DNA of 64,000 nucleotides from Hypericibacter adhaerens (GTDB lineage: Bacteria > Pseudomonadota > Alphaproteobacteria > Dongiales > Dongiaceae), in assembly GCF_008728835.1 (NCBI RefSeq), contig NZ_CP042582.1:1488001-1552000 (forward strand), read 5' to 3'. Each line of letters starts with the position of its first letter. Positions within the stretch are counted from its first letter, which is position 1. Of the stretch, positions 1 to 8,182 are shown one piece after another. Made by a program: the position numbers and the translations under genes. The notes beneath the pieces are model-generated. The model was not told the origin of the DNA. It was given only the letters and a program-made list of their open reading frames with translations, and searched no databases.

Positions 1-946
1 AGAGGAACAGGCAGACCATGATGGTGATCGTCATCATCGACACCACCGAGACCGCCGCGGCGAGCGGCGCGTTGTTGCCCTTGCTGAAGAGCGACTGGAC
101 CACGTTGCCGATCATGATGCCGTCGGTGCCGCCGACCAGGGTCGGCGTGATGTAGTCGCCCACGGTCGGGATGAAGACCAGGAGGCTGGCGGCGATCACG
201 CCCGGCAGCGAAAGCGGCAGGGTGATGCGCAGGAAACGCTCCAGATGGCCGTCGCCCAGGTCGGTCGCGGCCTCGAGCAGCGAGCGGTCGATCTTCTCGA
301 GCGAGACATAGATCGGCAGGATCGCGACCGCGGCCCAGGCATGGGCCAGAGTGATGACGACCGCGAAGGGATTGTAGAGCAGGAACTCGAGCGGCTTGTC
401 GATGATGCCGAGGCTGACCAGGCCCGAATTGATCACGCCGTTGAAGCCCAGGATGATCTTCCAGGCGAAGACCCGCAGCAGGTAGCTGGTCCAGAACGGC
501 ACCGTGATCAGGATCAGCCATGCCATCTTGTGCCGCTTGACCCGGAAGGCCAGGAAATAGGCCATCGGATAGGCCAGCACCACGACCGCGGTCGTCGCCG
601 CCAGCGACACCAGGATCGACTTGAACAGCAGCAGCAGATAGATCGGCTTCTTCAGATAGAAGGGGATGCCGAGGAAATGGGCGGCCTTGTCGGACGGCTC
701 GAAGATCGTCCAGTAGTTGTTGAGGGTGAAGGTGTAGTCGATCGACACGTAGGTCTGGGTGAAGAACGACAGGCCGACCATGCCGACCAGCGGCACGATC
801 ATCAGTCCGATCATCACCAGCAGGGTCGGCGACAGCAGCAGATAGCCGCGCACGGCTTCGTTGCGATAGAACCAGGCCCGCAGCCGCTGTCCCGTCGGCA
901 GCGGCGGCAAGGCCTGGGAGGGCAGGCTTTCGGATGCGCTAACCAT
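1..946 (-). CDS. ABC transporter permease, PotB type (3' end outside window)
   Basis: This is an inner-membrane permease of a spermidine/putrescine-type ABC importer, cut by the window edge after 315 codons. I translated it from the reverse strand: it begins MVSASESLPS and has a first membrane segment rich in L, I and V around residues 33-55. The C-terminal part reads RITLPLSLPGVIAASLLVF followed by PTVGDYITPTLVGG, the region of the cytoplasmic EAA loop and the conserved GDYxTP segment of PotB-type permeases. It lies 104 bp downstream of a potD-type binding protein on the same strand, so the two should form one operon that continues left of the window. The substrate cannot be read from the permease alone. 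Confidence 0.88.
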   Translation of the reverse strand, partial: MVSASESLPSQALPPLPTGQRLRAWFYRNEAVRGYLLLSPTLLVMIGLMIVPLVGMVGLSFFTQTYVSIDYTFTLNNYWTIFEPSDKAAHFLGIPFYLKKPIYLLLLFKSILVSLAATTAVVVLAYPMAYFLAFRVKRHKMAWLILITVPFWTSYLLRVFAWKIILGFNGVINSGLVSLGIIDKPLEFLLYNPFAVVITLAHAWAAVAILPIYVSLEKIDRSLLEAATDLGDGHLERFLRITLPLSLPGVIAASLLVFIPTVGDYITPTLVGGTDGIMIGNVVQSLFSKGNNAPLAAAVSVVSMMTITIMVCLFL

Positions 947-1008
947 CGTGGCGCGTCTCTCCCGGCGTCAGATGCAACAGGCGATCACCCCCTTCGGGCC
1001 GGCCGTCG

Positions 1009-1032
1009 CCCGGCGGCCTCGAGGCCGCCGGG
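1009..1032 (-). other. Perfect 24-bp palindrome in the potD-potB gap
   Basis: The sequence is a perfect 12-bp inverted repeat with no spacer (half-site CCCGGCGGCCTC). It lies just after the stop codon of the binding-protein gene and before potB on the minus strand. There is no T tract, so it is not a classical terminator. A stem at this place often stabilises the upstream binding-protein message and lowers expression of the downstream permease; that role is inferred here. Confidence 0.5.
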
Positions 1033-1050
1033 TGAAACCGTCCAAGGCCG

Positions 1051-2193
1051 TCAGATGCCGGCCTTGACCTCTTCATACATGGCCTGCAACACCGGCTCGT
1101 TCTTGATCGTGGCCTGGAAATGGCCCGCCTTGATGTAGGCGTCGATATCGCCGGGCGTCAGGCCGCGCTTGGTGAGCTCGTCGGCGGGGATGTGCGAATA
1201 GACGTTCTTGTTCGAGTGGCCCATGCCGAAGGTATTGACCCAGTAGACGCCCGTGTCGACGCTGAGATAGGCGTTGACCAGGTCGTAGACCATGTTCTCC
1301 ATCTCGGGCTTCACCCAGGACGTCATGGCGACGCCGCAGGTCCAGGTCATGGGCCCTTCCTTCGGGATCATGAAGGCGGAGGGGATGCCCTGCTTGGAGA
1401 GATTGAGGATGGTGTCGTTCCAGGAATCCGCCGCCACCAGCTCGCCGCTGGCCAGCGCCTGCTGCCAGCCGGTGTTGTCGTTGGTGTAGAAGCGCAGCAG
1501 CGGGCGCTGCTGGACCATCAGGTCCTTGCAGTGGGCAACCTCGGCCTCCGTCATGTTGAACGGATCCTTCGCACCCGAGTAGATCGCGGCCGCCATGACG
1601 CCGTCGATCAGGCTGTCGATCATGGAGAGGCGGCCCTTGTATTTCTCGTCCCAGAGGATGCCCCAGGTGTGCTTCTCCGGCGGCACGTATTCCGGCGCCA
1701 AGTCGGTGCGGAAGGTCACCGAGGTGAGGCCCCACCAGGCGGGCACCCACATGCGCTTGCCGCCGATGACCGTGTCCGGGACGTTGTCGAGCGCCGGGAT
1801 GATCTCGGGCCAATGCTCCAGCCGCGAGGTGTCGATCGGCTTCAGGAAGCCGAGGTCGTTCCACTTGTTGACCTTGTAGGAGCAGGGCATGACCATGTCG
1901 GGGTGGAAGCCCGAGCGCATCTTCGACTCCGCTTCCTCCTCGTCGCCCCAGATCGAATAGTTGGGCGCCTTGCCGTACTTCTTGTCGAATTCCCCGTGCA
2001 TCTCGGCGGCGTCGTAGCCGCTCCAGGTGAAGACGGTCGGCACGCTGTCGTCGGCCAGCGCCCGGGTACGGCCCGTCGGCATGAGCGCCACCGCCAGCCC
2101 GACCGAGGCCATGGCGCGCGCGAATTTGCGCCGGGTCATGCGCCCATATTTGATCTCGTCGATGAATTTCTCGATATCGCGTTTGGTCTCCAT
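1051..2193 (-). CDS. Extracellular solute-binding protein, PotD type (polyamine-family ABC importer)
   Basis: This is a periplasmic binding protein of about 380 residues that feeds the permease encoded downstream. The N terminus carries a twin-arginine signal (TRRKFARAMASVG, then a hydrophobic run ending near ALADD), so export by Tat is likely. The mature part contains TVFTWSGYDAAEM near its start and later blocks such as WGLTSVTFRTDL and DSWNDTILNLSKQG, the layout of PotD/PotF family proteins. I chose the ATG at 2193 because AGGA stands 5 nt upstream of it; two longer in-frame starts have poorer ribosome sites. It heads a potD-potB operon. Binding specificity (polyamine or another amine) is not decidable from sequence. 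Confidence 0.88.
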   Translation of the reverse strand: METKRDIEKFIDEIKYGRMTRRKFARAMASVGLAVALMPTGRTRALADDSVPTVFTWSGYDAAEMHGEFDKKYGKAPNYSIWGDEEEAESKMRSGFHPDMVMPCSYKVNKWNDLGFLKPIDTSRLEHWPEIIPALDNVPDTVIGGKRMWVPAWWGLTSVTFRTDLAPEYVPPEKHTWGILWDEKYKGRLSMIDSLIDGVMAAAIYSGAKDPFNMTEAEVAHCKDLMVQQRPLLRFYTNDNTGWQQALASGELVAADSWNDTILNLSKQGIPSAFMIPKEGPMTWTCGVAMTSWVKPEMENMVYDLVNAYLSVDTGVYWVNTFGMGHSNKNVYSHIPADELTKRGLTPGDIDAYIKAGHFQATIKNEPVLQAMYEEVKAGI

Positions 2194-2524
2194 GGTCGTC
2201 CTACTCCCTGTCATTAAAGATTTTTTATGATGGCCTGCGAGCCGCGACACGTGCGGAACCCTCGATAGGGCCCGCACCCGGCGCCTGCCATCACCATAGC
2301 GCGCAGGGCGGCCTATAGGAATATTTTAGGATTACTTGAGACGGGACAGGCAGTTGGTCCGCCCTGCCGAACGCATGGCGGGGCGGGCCGGTTCAGGGAC
2401 GCGCAGACCGGTCCTCCCGGGGGTCGGGTGGCCTTTCTCCCGGTGCGGCCGGACGGGCTGGAATCCGGAGATTCCGGCCCGTCATGGGGCCCGCCCGAGG
2501 CGGCGGCGACCCTTGCCCGGGGCG
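2194..2524. other. 331-bp intergenic region with a hairpin
   Basis: This gap separates the PII gene from the potD gene, both on the minus strand, so it must hold the 3' end of the amt-PII transcript and the promoter of the pot operon. A 14-bp stem (2452-2465 with 2470-2483, one G-T wobble, loop CGGA) could end or protect the amt-PII message, but no T tract follows it. The part next to potD is AT-richer (ATTTTAGGATTACTTGAG near 2320-2340). I see no gene here. Confidence 0.45.
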
Positions 2525-2869
2525 CTACAGCGCCGCCACGTCGGCGTCGATCCTGCCGCTCTTGATCTGCACGGTCCGGGCCAGCTCCAGCACATAGATC
2601 CGCCCGTCGCCGACGCTGCCCGTCGTGGCCGCGTCGCGCAGCGCTTTCACGGCCCGGTCGGCGAGCTCGTCGGAGACCGCGAACTCGATCTTGGTCTTGG
2701 GCAGGAACCCGACGCTGAACTCGGCCGCGCGATAGAACTCGGTATGTTCCTCGCTGTCGCCGAACCGGCGCACCTCGTAGGCGGTGAAGGCGCCGATGCC
2801 GAGTCCGACCAGGGCGTCCCGGACGTTCTCGAGCCGGTGCGACTGGATGACGGCAATGACGTATTTCAT
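2525..2869 (-). CDS. PII-like nitrogen signalling protein with Phe at position 51
   Basis: This is a 114-residue PII family protein encoded 17 bp behind amt on the same strand, the usual glnK position; such proteins plug the ammonium channel when nitrogen is plentiful. The fold is recognisable (MKYVIAVIQSHRLENVRDAL, EHTEFYRAAEF for the T-loop, TGSVGDGRIYVLELAR for the nucleotide-binding B-loop). Aligned by eye to E. coli GlnB, the uridylylation site Tyr51 is Phe, while Tyr46 is kept. Gln replaces Lys9, Arg replaces Lys90 and Gln replaces Arg103. It therefore probably cannot be uridylylated by GlnD at the normal site. Start chosen as MKY at 2869, which fits family length. Confidence 0.9.
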   Translation of the reverse strand: MKYVIAVIQSHRLENVRDALVGLGIGAFTAYEVRRFGDSEEHTEFYRAAEFSVGFLPKTKIEFAVSDELADRAVKALRDAATTGSVGDGRIYVLELARTVQIKSGRIDADVAAL

Positions 2870-2886
2870 GGCGTTCGCTCCCCGGC

Positions 2887-4206
2887 TCACATCTCGTAGG
2901 CGCGCTGTCCGTGCAGCGCGATATCGAGGCCGACGGTCTCGGTCTTCTCGTCGACGCGCAGGCCGATCGTCTTGCGGATCGCGAACAGGATGATCCAGGT
3001 CACGGCCGCGCAATAGGCGATCGTGGCGAGCGTGCCCCAGAGCTGCGTCAGAACCTGACCGGCATTGCCTTCGATCAGGCCGGGCACGCCGCCGATCGAG
3101 GCCGAGGCGAAGACGCCGGTGAGGAGCGCGCCGACGATGCCGCCCACGCCATGGATACCGAAAGCGTCCAGGGAATCGTCATAGTTGAACTGCCGCTTCA
3201 GCGCATTTGCCCCCCAGTAGCAGGCGACCCCCGCGATCAGGCCGATGGCGAGACCGCTGGCGGGTCCGACGAAGCCGGCGGCTGGCGTGATCGCCACCAG
3301 CCCGCCCACGGCACCGGAGATGAGGCCGAGCCCGCTCGGCTTGCCGCGCAGGATCCATTCGACGGCCATCCAGGACAAGGTGGCGCCGGCTGCGGCGATC
3401 TGCGTCACCGCCAGCGCCATCCCGGCGCGCCCGTCGGCCGCGAGCGCCGAGCCGGCATTGAAACCGAACCAGCCGAACCAGAGGAGCGCCGCCCCGACGA
3501 CGGAGAACGCCAGGCTGTGCGGCGGGAAATGCTCGCTGCCATAGCGCAGGCGCTTGCCGATCACGAGCGCCGCGACCAGGCCGGCGACGCCGGCATTGAT
3601 ATGGACGACGGTGCCGCCCGCATAGTCGAGCACGCCCTCGCTGCCGAGGAAGCCGCCGCCCCAGACCCAGTGGCAAACCGGCGTATAGACGAGCAGCACC
3701 CAGGCCGCGTTGAAGACCAGCATGGCGGAGAACTTCATGCGGTCGGCATAGGCGCCGGTGATGAGCGCCGGCGCGATCACGGCGAAGGCCATCTGGAAGG
3801 TCATGAAGACCGATTCCGGGATCGTGCCCACGGTCGAGCCGATCTCCATGCCGCCGAGGAAGAGCGCGCCGAACCCGCCGACGAAGGCGTTGCCCGGGCT
3901 GAAGGCGAGGCTGTAGCCGGCGATCATCCACACGACGGAGACGAGCGCGCAGGTCGCGAAACATTGCACGAAGGTGGCAAGCACGTTCTTCTTGCGCACC
4001 AGCCCGCCATAGAAGAGCACGAGGCCCGGCACGGTCATCAGGATGACCAGCGCGGTCGAGACCAGCATCCAGGCGGTGTTGCCGCTGTCGATGGCGCCAT
4101 CCTGCGCCCGGGCCTGCGGCACGACCAAGACCAGGGCCGCCAGGGCCCAAGCACCCACCTTCATGCTCCCCGTCACTGGAGCACGCATTGCGACAAGCCG
4201 TGTCAT
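2887..4206 (-). CDS. amt: Ammonium transporter Amt
   Basis: This is a 439-residue inner-membrane ammonium channel. A signal-peptide-like segment (ALAALVLVVPQARAQ) precedes the family start GAIDSGNTAWMLVSTALV. The conserved family segments are present: MTVPGLVLFYGGLVRKKN, DYAGGTVVHINAG with the substrate-site Asp and first pore His, and FGIHGVGGIVGALLTG with the second pore His. Eleven membrane helices are expected. The gene precedes a PII gene by 17 bp, forming the common amt-PII pair in which PII gates Amt. The start at 4206 has GGGGGG 4-9 nt upstream; internal Met7 or Met15 are alternatives. No convincing sigma-54 promoter was found upstream. Confidence 0.95.
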   Translation of the reverse strand: MTRLVAMRAPVTGSMKVGAWALAALVLVVPQARAQDGAIDSGNTAWMLVSTALVILMTVPGLVLFYGGLVRKKNVLATFVQCFATCALVSVVWMIAGYSLAFSPGNAFVGGFGALFLGGMEIGSTVGTIPESVFMTFQMAFAVIAPALITGAYADRMKFSAMLVFNAAWVLLVYTPVCHWVWGGGFLGSEGVLDYAGGTVVHINAGVAGLVAALVIGKRLRYGSEHFPPHSLAFSVVGAALLWFGWFGFNAGSALAADGRAGMALAVTQIAAAGATLSWMAVEWILRGKPSGLGLISGAVGGLVAITPAAGFVGPASGLAIGLIAGVACYWGANALKRQFNYDDSLDAFGIHGVGGIVGALLTGVFASASIGGVPGLIEGNAGQVLTQLWGTLATIAYCAAVTWIILFAIRKTIGLRVDEKTETVGLDIALHGQRAYEM

Positions 4207-4439
4207 GATACCCCCCGGTTGCGAAGCGCGATCATCCCTGGTCGAACGGTACAGCCGCCAAGGCGTGACGATTTATGACCATCGTCTTACGGTCGCCCGG
4301 CATCCGTCCGTTCGAGGCGATCTTGTCGCTCCGAACCGGCCTTGGCAAGTTGGGCGGCGGGCGCAAGCGTCCGTCTAGGAAATTATGCGGGAGCGCCGCG
4401 CGGCCCTTCGCCTGCTGCCCCCTGCCAAGAATCGCAGCG

Positions 4440-5327
4440 TCAGCGCTCTTCCGGCTTGAACAGCGGCTCCGGCAGCCCGGCGATCGCCACCTCGCGCGCG
4501 AAGAGCGCGCCGCCAAGATCGGTCGGCGGCTTGTCGGATGTATGGCCCGTGGTGACGTAGAGCGTCTTGAGGCCGGGCCCGCCCAGGCAGCAGCTGGTCA
4601 CGTCGGGCACCGGCAGCGCGATCTCCTCGAGCCGCGTGCCGCCGGGATCGAGCCGCAACACCTTGCCGCCGCCATAGAGCGCGCACCAGATATTGCCTTC
4701 GCTGTCGGCCGTGAGCCCGTCCGGGAAGCCGTCCTCGGGCGCGAAGCGGTGGAACTCGGCCGCCTCGCCCAGCCGCCCCGTCGCGGGATCGAGCGCATAG
4801 GCCAATATGCGCCCGCCCATGCTGTCGCTGAAATAGAGGCGGTCGCCCGAAGGGCTGAAGGTCGGGCCGTTCGAGACCACGAAGCCGCTGTCGCCGAGGC
4901 GCCAGTCCTGGCCCGAGCGCGTGGAATAGAAGATGCCGCGCGGCAGCTTCTCCTTGGCGTCGAGCGTGCCGACCCAGTAGCGGCCCTGCCGGTCGACCTT
5001 GGCGTCGTTATAGGCGATGGCGGCGCGGCCCTGGTTGGGATCGCCGAAGAGCTGGAGCTCGCCGGTGTTCCGGTCGAAGTGATGGACGCCGTCCTCGAGC
5101 GCGACGAGCAGCCTTCCGTCGGCGCAGAAGACCAGCGAGCCGATCGAGTCATGGCCGGCGATGATCCAGTCCCGCTGCTGGCCGGTGGCGGGATCGCGGC
5201 GATGGACGGTGGGTCCGTAGAAATCGATCCAGTAGAGCGCCCGCTCCGTCGGATGCCACAGCACGCTTTCGCCCAGCTTGTCGCGTCCCGGTGTAACGAT
5301 CTGCCAGTCCGAGGCGGGCGCTGTCAT
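4440..5327 (-). CDS. SMP-30/gluconolactonase family protein (sugar lactone hydrolase)
   Basis: This is a 295-residue six-bladed beta-propeller protein of the SMP-30/Gnl/LRE family, which hydrolyses sugar lactones to sugar acids with a bound divalent metal. The expected metal and substrate residues are visible: Glu in LGESVLW near the start, Asn in AYNDAKVD, Asn in VVSNGPTFS and Asp in FPDGLTADSEG. No signal peptide is seen, so it is probably cytoplasmic. It is transcribed away from potA, with 145 bp between the start codons. With the two SDR dehydrogenases nearby, it suggests oxidation of a sugar or polyol to a lactone and then to an acid; the exact sugar is unknown. Confidence 0.85.
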   Translation of the reverse strand: MTAPASDWQIVTPGRDKLGESVLWHPTERALYWIDFYGPTVHRRDPATGQQRDWIIAGHDSIGSLVFCADGRLLVALEDGVHHFDRNTGELQLFGDPNQGRAAIAYNDAKVDRQGRYWVGTLDAKEKLPRGIFYSTRSGQDWRLGDSGFVVSNGPTFSPSGDRLYFSDSMGGRILAYALDPATGRLGEAAEFHRFAPEDGFPDGLTADSEGNIWCALYGGGKVLRLDPGGTRLEEIALPVPDVTSCCLGGPGLKTLYVTTGHTSDKPPTDLGGALFAREVAIAGLPEPLFKPEER

Positions 5328-5472
5328 GGAGAGACGGTCCTTTCCGGGCGGCGGCGCATGCTTGAGTTCCCCGAAGCGCAGGGTAGAGTTCCGCCCCGAG
5401 GCTCACAATAGCGGACGCGGGTCCGGCATTCCGGAAAGCCCGCGCGGGTTCGAAGCAGGGGGACGTGACCCG

Positions 5473-6525
5473 ATGACCAGCGACATCGCCGTGCGTCTGG
5501 CCGGCGTCGGCAAGAGCTTCGGGCCGGTCGCCGCGGTGCATCCGCTCGATCTCGAGATCCGGCGCGGGGACTTCCTCGCGATCCTGGGTCCCTCGGGCTG
5601 CGGCAAGACCACCTTGCTGCGCATGATCGGCGGCTTCGTCGAGCCCAGCGCCGGCACCATCGAGGTCGACGGCCAGGACGTGACGGATCTGGGCCCCGAG
5701 CGCCGTCCGACCAACATGGTGTTCCAGGGCTACGGCCTCTTTCCGCATATGAACGTCCGCCAGAATGTCGGCTATGGGCTCAAGCTCAAGAAGCTGCCGG
5801 CCGAGGACATCGCGCGGCGCGTCTCGAAGGTGATGGCGCTGGTGCGGCTCGAGGAATATGGGGACCGCGCCGCGACCGAGCTCTCCGGCGGCCAGCAGCA
5901 GCGCGTGGCGCTCGCGCGCGCGCTGGTGATGGAGCCGCGCGTGCTGTTGCTGGACGAGCCGCTGGCGGCGCTCGACCTCAAGCTGCGCCAGGCGATGCAG
6001 GAGGAGCTGCGCCGCATCCACCGCGCGATCGGCGGCACTTTCGTGTTCGTGACCCACGACCAGGGCGAGGCGCTGGCGCTCGCCAACCGGATCGCGGTCA
6101 TGAATGCCGGCCGCATCGAGCAGCTGGGAGCGCCGGAGGAGATCTATTTCGCTCCGGCCAGCCGCTTCGTCGCCGGCTTCATCGGCGAGGCCAATCTCCT
6201 CAAGGCGAAGCGCGGCGGCGGCCGGATCCATGCTCAATGCGGCATCGAGTTCGCTTCACCCGGCGCCGACGGCCCGGTCGCGATCGTCATCCGTCCGGAG
6301 GCGGTGCGGCCGCTCTCCGACGGCGCCGGCGCCGATCTCGCCGTCACCGGCGTCGTCGAGGAGGTCGTCTTCCTCGGCACCCACAACAAATATGTCCTGG
6401 CGCTCGCGAGCGGCGAGAAGCTCACCGCCCAGGACCGCCCCCACGCCCCGCGGCTCGAGGTCGGCCAGAGCCTGCGCGTCGGCTGGGTTCAGGCGGAACA
6501 GCGGGTGATCGAGGACCGGGGATGA
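5473..6525 (+). CDS. ABC transporter ATP-binding protein, PotA type
   Basis: This is a 350-residue ATPase of a polyamine-type importer. Walker A is GPSGCGKTT, the signature is LSGGQQQRVALARAL, Walker B is VLLLDEPLAALD, and the switch His lies in VTHDQ. The C-terminal ~110 residues form a TOBE-like domain (AIVIRPEAVRPL and following). I chose the ATG at 5473 because the family N terminus MTSDIAVRLAGVGKSFG begins there and AGGGGG precedes it. It faces the operon potD-potB-potC-SDR-SDR on the opposite strand, which lacks its own ATPase gene, so it most likely powers that transporter, and perhaps the left-hand one too. Confidence 0.92.
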   Translation: MTSDIAVRLAGVGKSFGPVAAVHPLDLEIRRGDFLAILGPSGCGKTTLLRMIGGFVEPSAGTIEVDGQDVTDLGPERRPTNMVFQGYGLFPHMNVRQNVGYGLKLKKLPAEDIARRVSKVMALVRLEEYGDRAATELSGGQQQRVALARALVMEPRVLLLDEPLAALDLKLRQAMQEELRRIHRAIGGTFVFVTHDQGEALALANRIAVMNAGRIEQLGAPEEIYFAPASRFVAGFIGEANLLKAKRGGGRIHAQCGIEFASPGADGPVAIVIRPEAVRPLSDGAGADLAVTGVVEEVVFLGTHNKYVLALASGEKLTAQDRPHAPRLEVGQSLRVGWVQAEQRVIEDRG

Positions 6526-6555
6526 CAAGAAACGCGGAGGGCGCGACGCTCTTCC

Positions 6556-6635
6556 GTCACCCTCGCGAAAGCGGGGGGCCCTGTCGACCCAGCGACGCAA
6601 GCTGAACGCTGGGTCCCCGCGTTCGCGGGGATGAC
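6556..6635. repeat. Intergenic inverted repeat, class C
   Basis: Between the converging potA and SDR genes lies an imperfect palindrome whose right arm contains GGGTCCCCGCGTTCGCGGGG followed by ATGAC. Its left arm is GTCACCCTCGCGAAAGCGGG. This resembles the GTCATCCCCGCG-type dispersed palindromes common in proteobacterial genomes. It could fold into a strong stem and end both transcripts, although no T tract is present. Confidence 0.6.
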
Positions 6636-6646
6636 AGGGGAAACAA

Positions 6647-7402
6647 TTACACCCGCTTCCCCATCGTCACCCCGCCATCGATCACGATCAGGTTCCCCGT
6701 CATGAAGGAGGCGCGCGGGGAGGCGGCGAAGAGGATCGCCTCGGCGATCTCCTCGGGGCTCGCCACGCGGCGCAGCGCCGGATAGGCCTCCCAGACCTGC
6801 CGCGTCGCGGCGGGGTCGGGCGTGGCCTCGAGGCTCTTGCGCATCATGTCGGTCTCGATCGGGCCGGGACAGACGCAGACGGCGCGTACCGCGGGCGCCA
6901 GCTCGATCGCGAGCGCTCTTGTGAGCCCGATGACGGCGCCCTTGGTGGCGCAATAGGTCGCGAAACCCGGATAGCCCAGGAGCCCGGAATCGGAGCCGAT
7001 ATTGACGATCACGCCGCGGCGCGCGCGCAAAGGCTCGAGGAGCGCCCGCGACAGCACCCAGGGCGCCGTCACATTGATCGCGAAGCTGCGCTGCCAGAGG
7101 GCGAGATCGGTGTCGGGGATCATCGCCTCCATCAGCACGCCGGCATTGTTGACGAGCACATCGACGGCGCCGGCCTGCTGCGCGAGGCGGCGGCAGGCGG
7201 CGCGGTCGGCGAGATCGGCGGGAAAGCCCTGGACGCGACCCGGATGGTCCTTGGTCAGGCCGGTGACGGCGCGGGCGACGCCGTTGCCGTCATGGCCATG
7301 CAGGATCACCTCGGCGCCGCGCTCGAGGAAGAGCCGGGCCGCGGCGAGGCCCAGCCCGCGGGTGGAGCCGGTGACGAGGACGCGCTTGCCGGAGAATTCC
7401 AT
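6647..7402 (-). CDS. SDR family oxidoreductase
   Basis: This is a 251-residue classical short-chain dehydrogenase using NAD(P). It has the cofactor motif TGSTRGLG near residue 11, NNAG for the central strand, the catalytic Ser in NIGSDSG, and YCATK as the YxxxK active site. The C terminus MTGNLIVIDGGVTMG is typical of the FabG-like group. The start at 7402 is supported by AGGGGGC upstream. It is the last gene of the operon potD-potB-potC-SDR-SDR and lies 10 bp after the preceding SDR. It probably oxidises the imported sugar, polyol or a product of it; substrate unknown. Confidence 0.88.
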   Translation of the reverse strand: MEFSGKRVLVTGSTRGLGLAAARLFLERGAEVILHGHDGNGVARAVTGLTKDHPGRVQGFPADLADRAACRRLAQQAGAVDVLVNNAGVLMEAMIPDTDLALWQRSFAINVTAPWVLSRALLEPLRARRGVIVNIGSDSGLLGYPGFATYCATKGAVIGLTRALAIELAPAVRAVCVCPGPIETDMMRKSLEATPDPAATRQVWEAYPALRRVASPEEIAEAILFAASPRASFMTGNLIVIDGGVTMGKRV

Positions 7403-7412
7403 GGCCGCCCCC

Positions 7413-8180
7413 TCAGAACCGGCCGGCGGTGCTGCCGCCATCGATGGCGAGCGCCGCGCCCGTCATGAACCCCGCGGCGGGCGAGCCGACGCAGAGCACG
7501 AAATCGGCGATCTCCTCGGGCGAGGCCAGCCGCCCCAGCGGATGATAGGCCTCGAAGGTCCGGTAGTAGGTGGCGGGATCGGGACTCGCTTCGGCGCAAT
7601 CGCGCATCAGTTCGGTATCCATGGTGCCGGGGCAGACCGCATTGACGCGCACGCCGTCCCTGGCGAGCTCGAGCGCCAGCGCGCGGGTCATCGTCACCAG
7701 CCCGTGCTTGGCCGTCACATAGGCGACGTTGTTGGGGATGGCATGGAGCCCCAGCTCCGAGGCGATGTTGATGACGCTGCCCTTGGAAGAGCTGAGCCAG
7801 GGCTGGGCGGCCTTCACGGCGAAGAAGCTCGCGCGCAGCACGACGTTGAGATGCAGGTCCCAATGGGCGTCGTCGGTCGCCTCGATCGGCCGCTCGATAT
7901 TGACGGCGGCGTTGTTGACCAGGAGATCGAGCTGCCCGAAGGCGCGCACCGCCTGCTCGACGGCGGCCTCGGGGCCGCCCGGCTGGGCGAGGTCGGCGGG
8001 TGCCGGTGTCAGCCGCTCGCCGCCGCCCAGCTTCGCGATCGCGGCCGCGACCGCTTCTGGCGTGCGGTCGTTGATGGCGACCCGGGCGCCCGAGGCATGG
8101 AGCGCGCGGGCGATGGCGAGGCCGAGCCCGCGCCCGGCGCCGGTGATGAGGGCGGCTTTGCCCGAATAGTCGATCTGCAT
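7413..8180 (-). CDS. SDR family oxidoreductase
   Basis: This is a 255-residue classical short-chain dehydrogenase. Motifs seen are TGAGRGLG for the dinucleotide, NNAAV, the catalytic Ser in NIASELG, and YVTAK as YxxxK. Its start lies 2 bp beyond the potC stop codon, so translation is almost certainly coupled to the transporter. It differs clearly from the next SDR in the operon, so the two probably carry out separate oxidation steps, for example dehydrogenation of a sugar and of a downstream intermediate. Substrate is not readable from the sequence. Confidence 0.9.
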   Translation of the reverse strand: MQIDYSGKAALITGAGRGLGLAIARALHASGARVAINDRTPEAVAAAIAKLGGGERLTPAPADLAQPGGPEAAVEQAVRAFGQLDLLVNNAAVNIERPIEATDDAHWDLHLNVVLRASFFAVKAAQPWLSSSKGSVINIASELGLHAIPNNVAYVTAKHGLVTMTRALALELARDGVRVNAVCPGTMDTELMRDCAEASPDPATYYRTFEAYHPLGRLASPEEIADFVLCVGSPAAGFMTGAALAIDGGSTAGRF

Positions 8181-8182
8181 GT

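Noticed and set aside
4207-4439. A sigma-54 promoter ahead of amt
   Set aside because: No TGGCAC-N5-TTGC-like pair could be found on the amt strand, so nitrogen control through NtrC/RpoN is not supported by sequence here.
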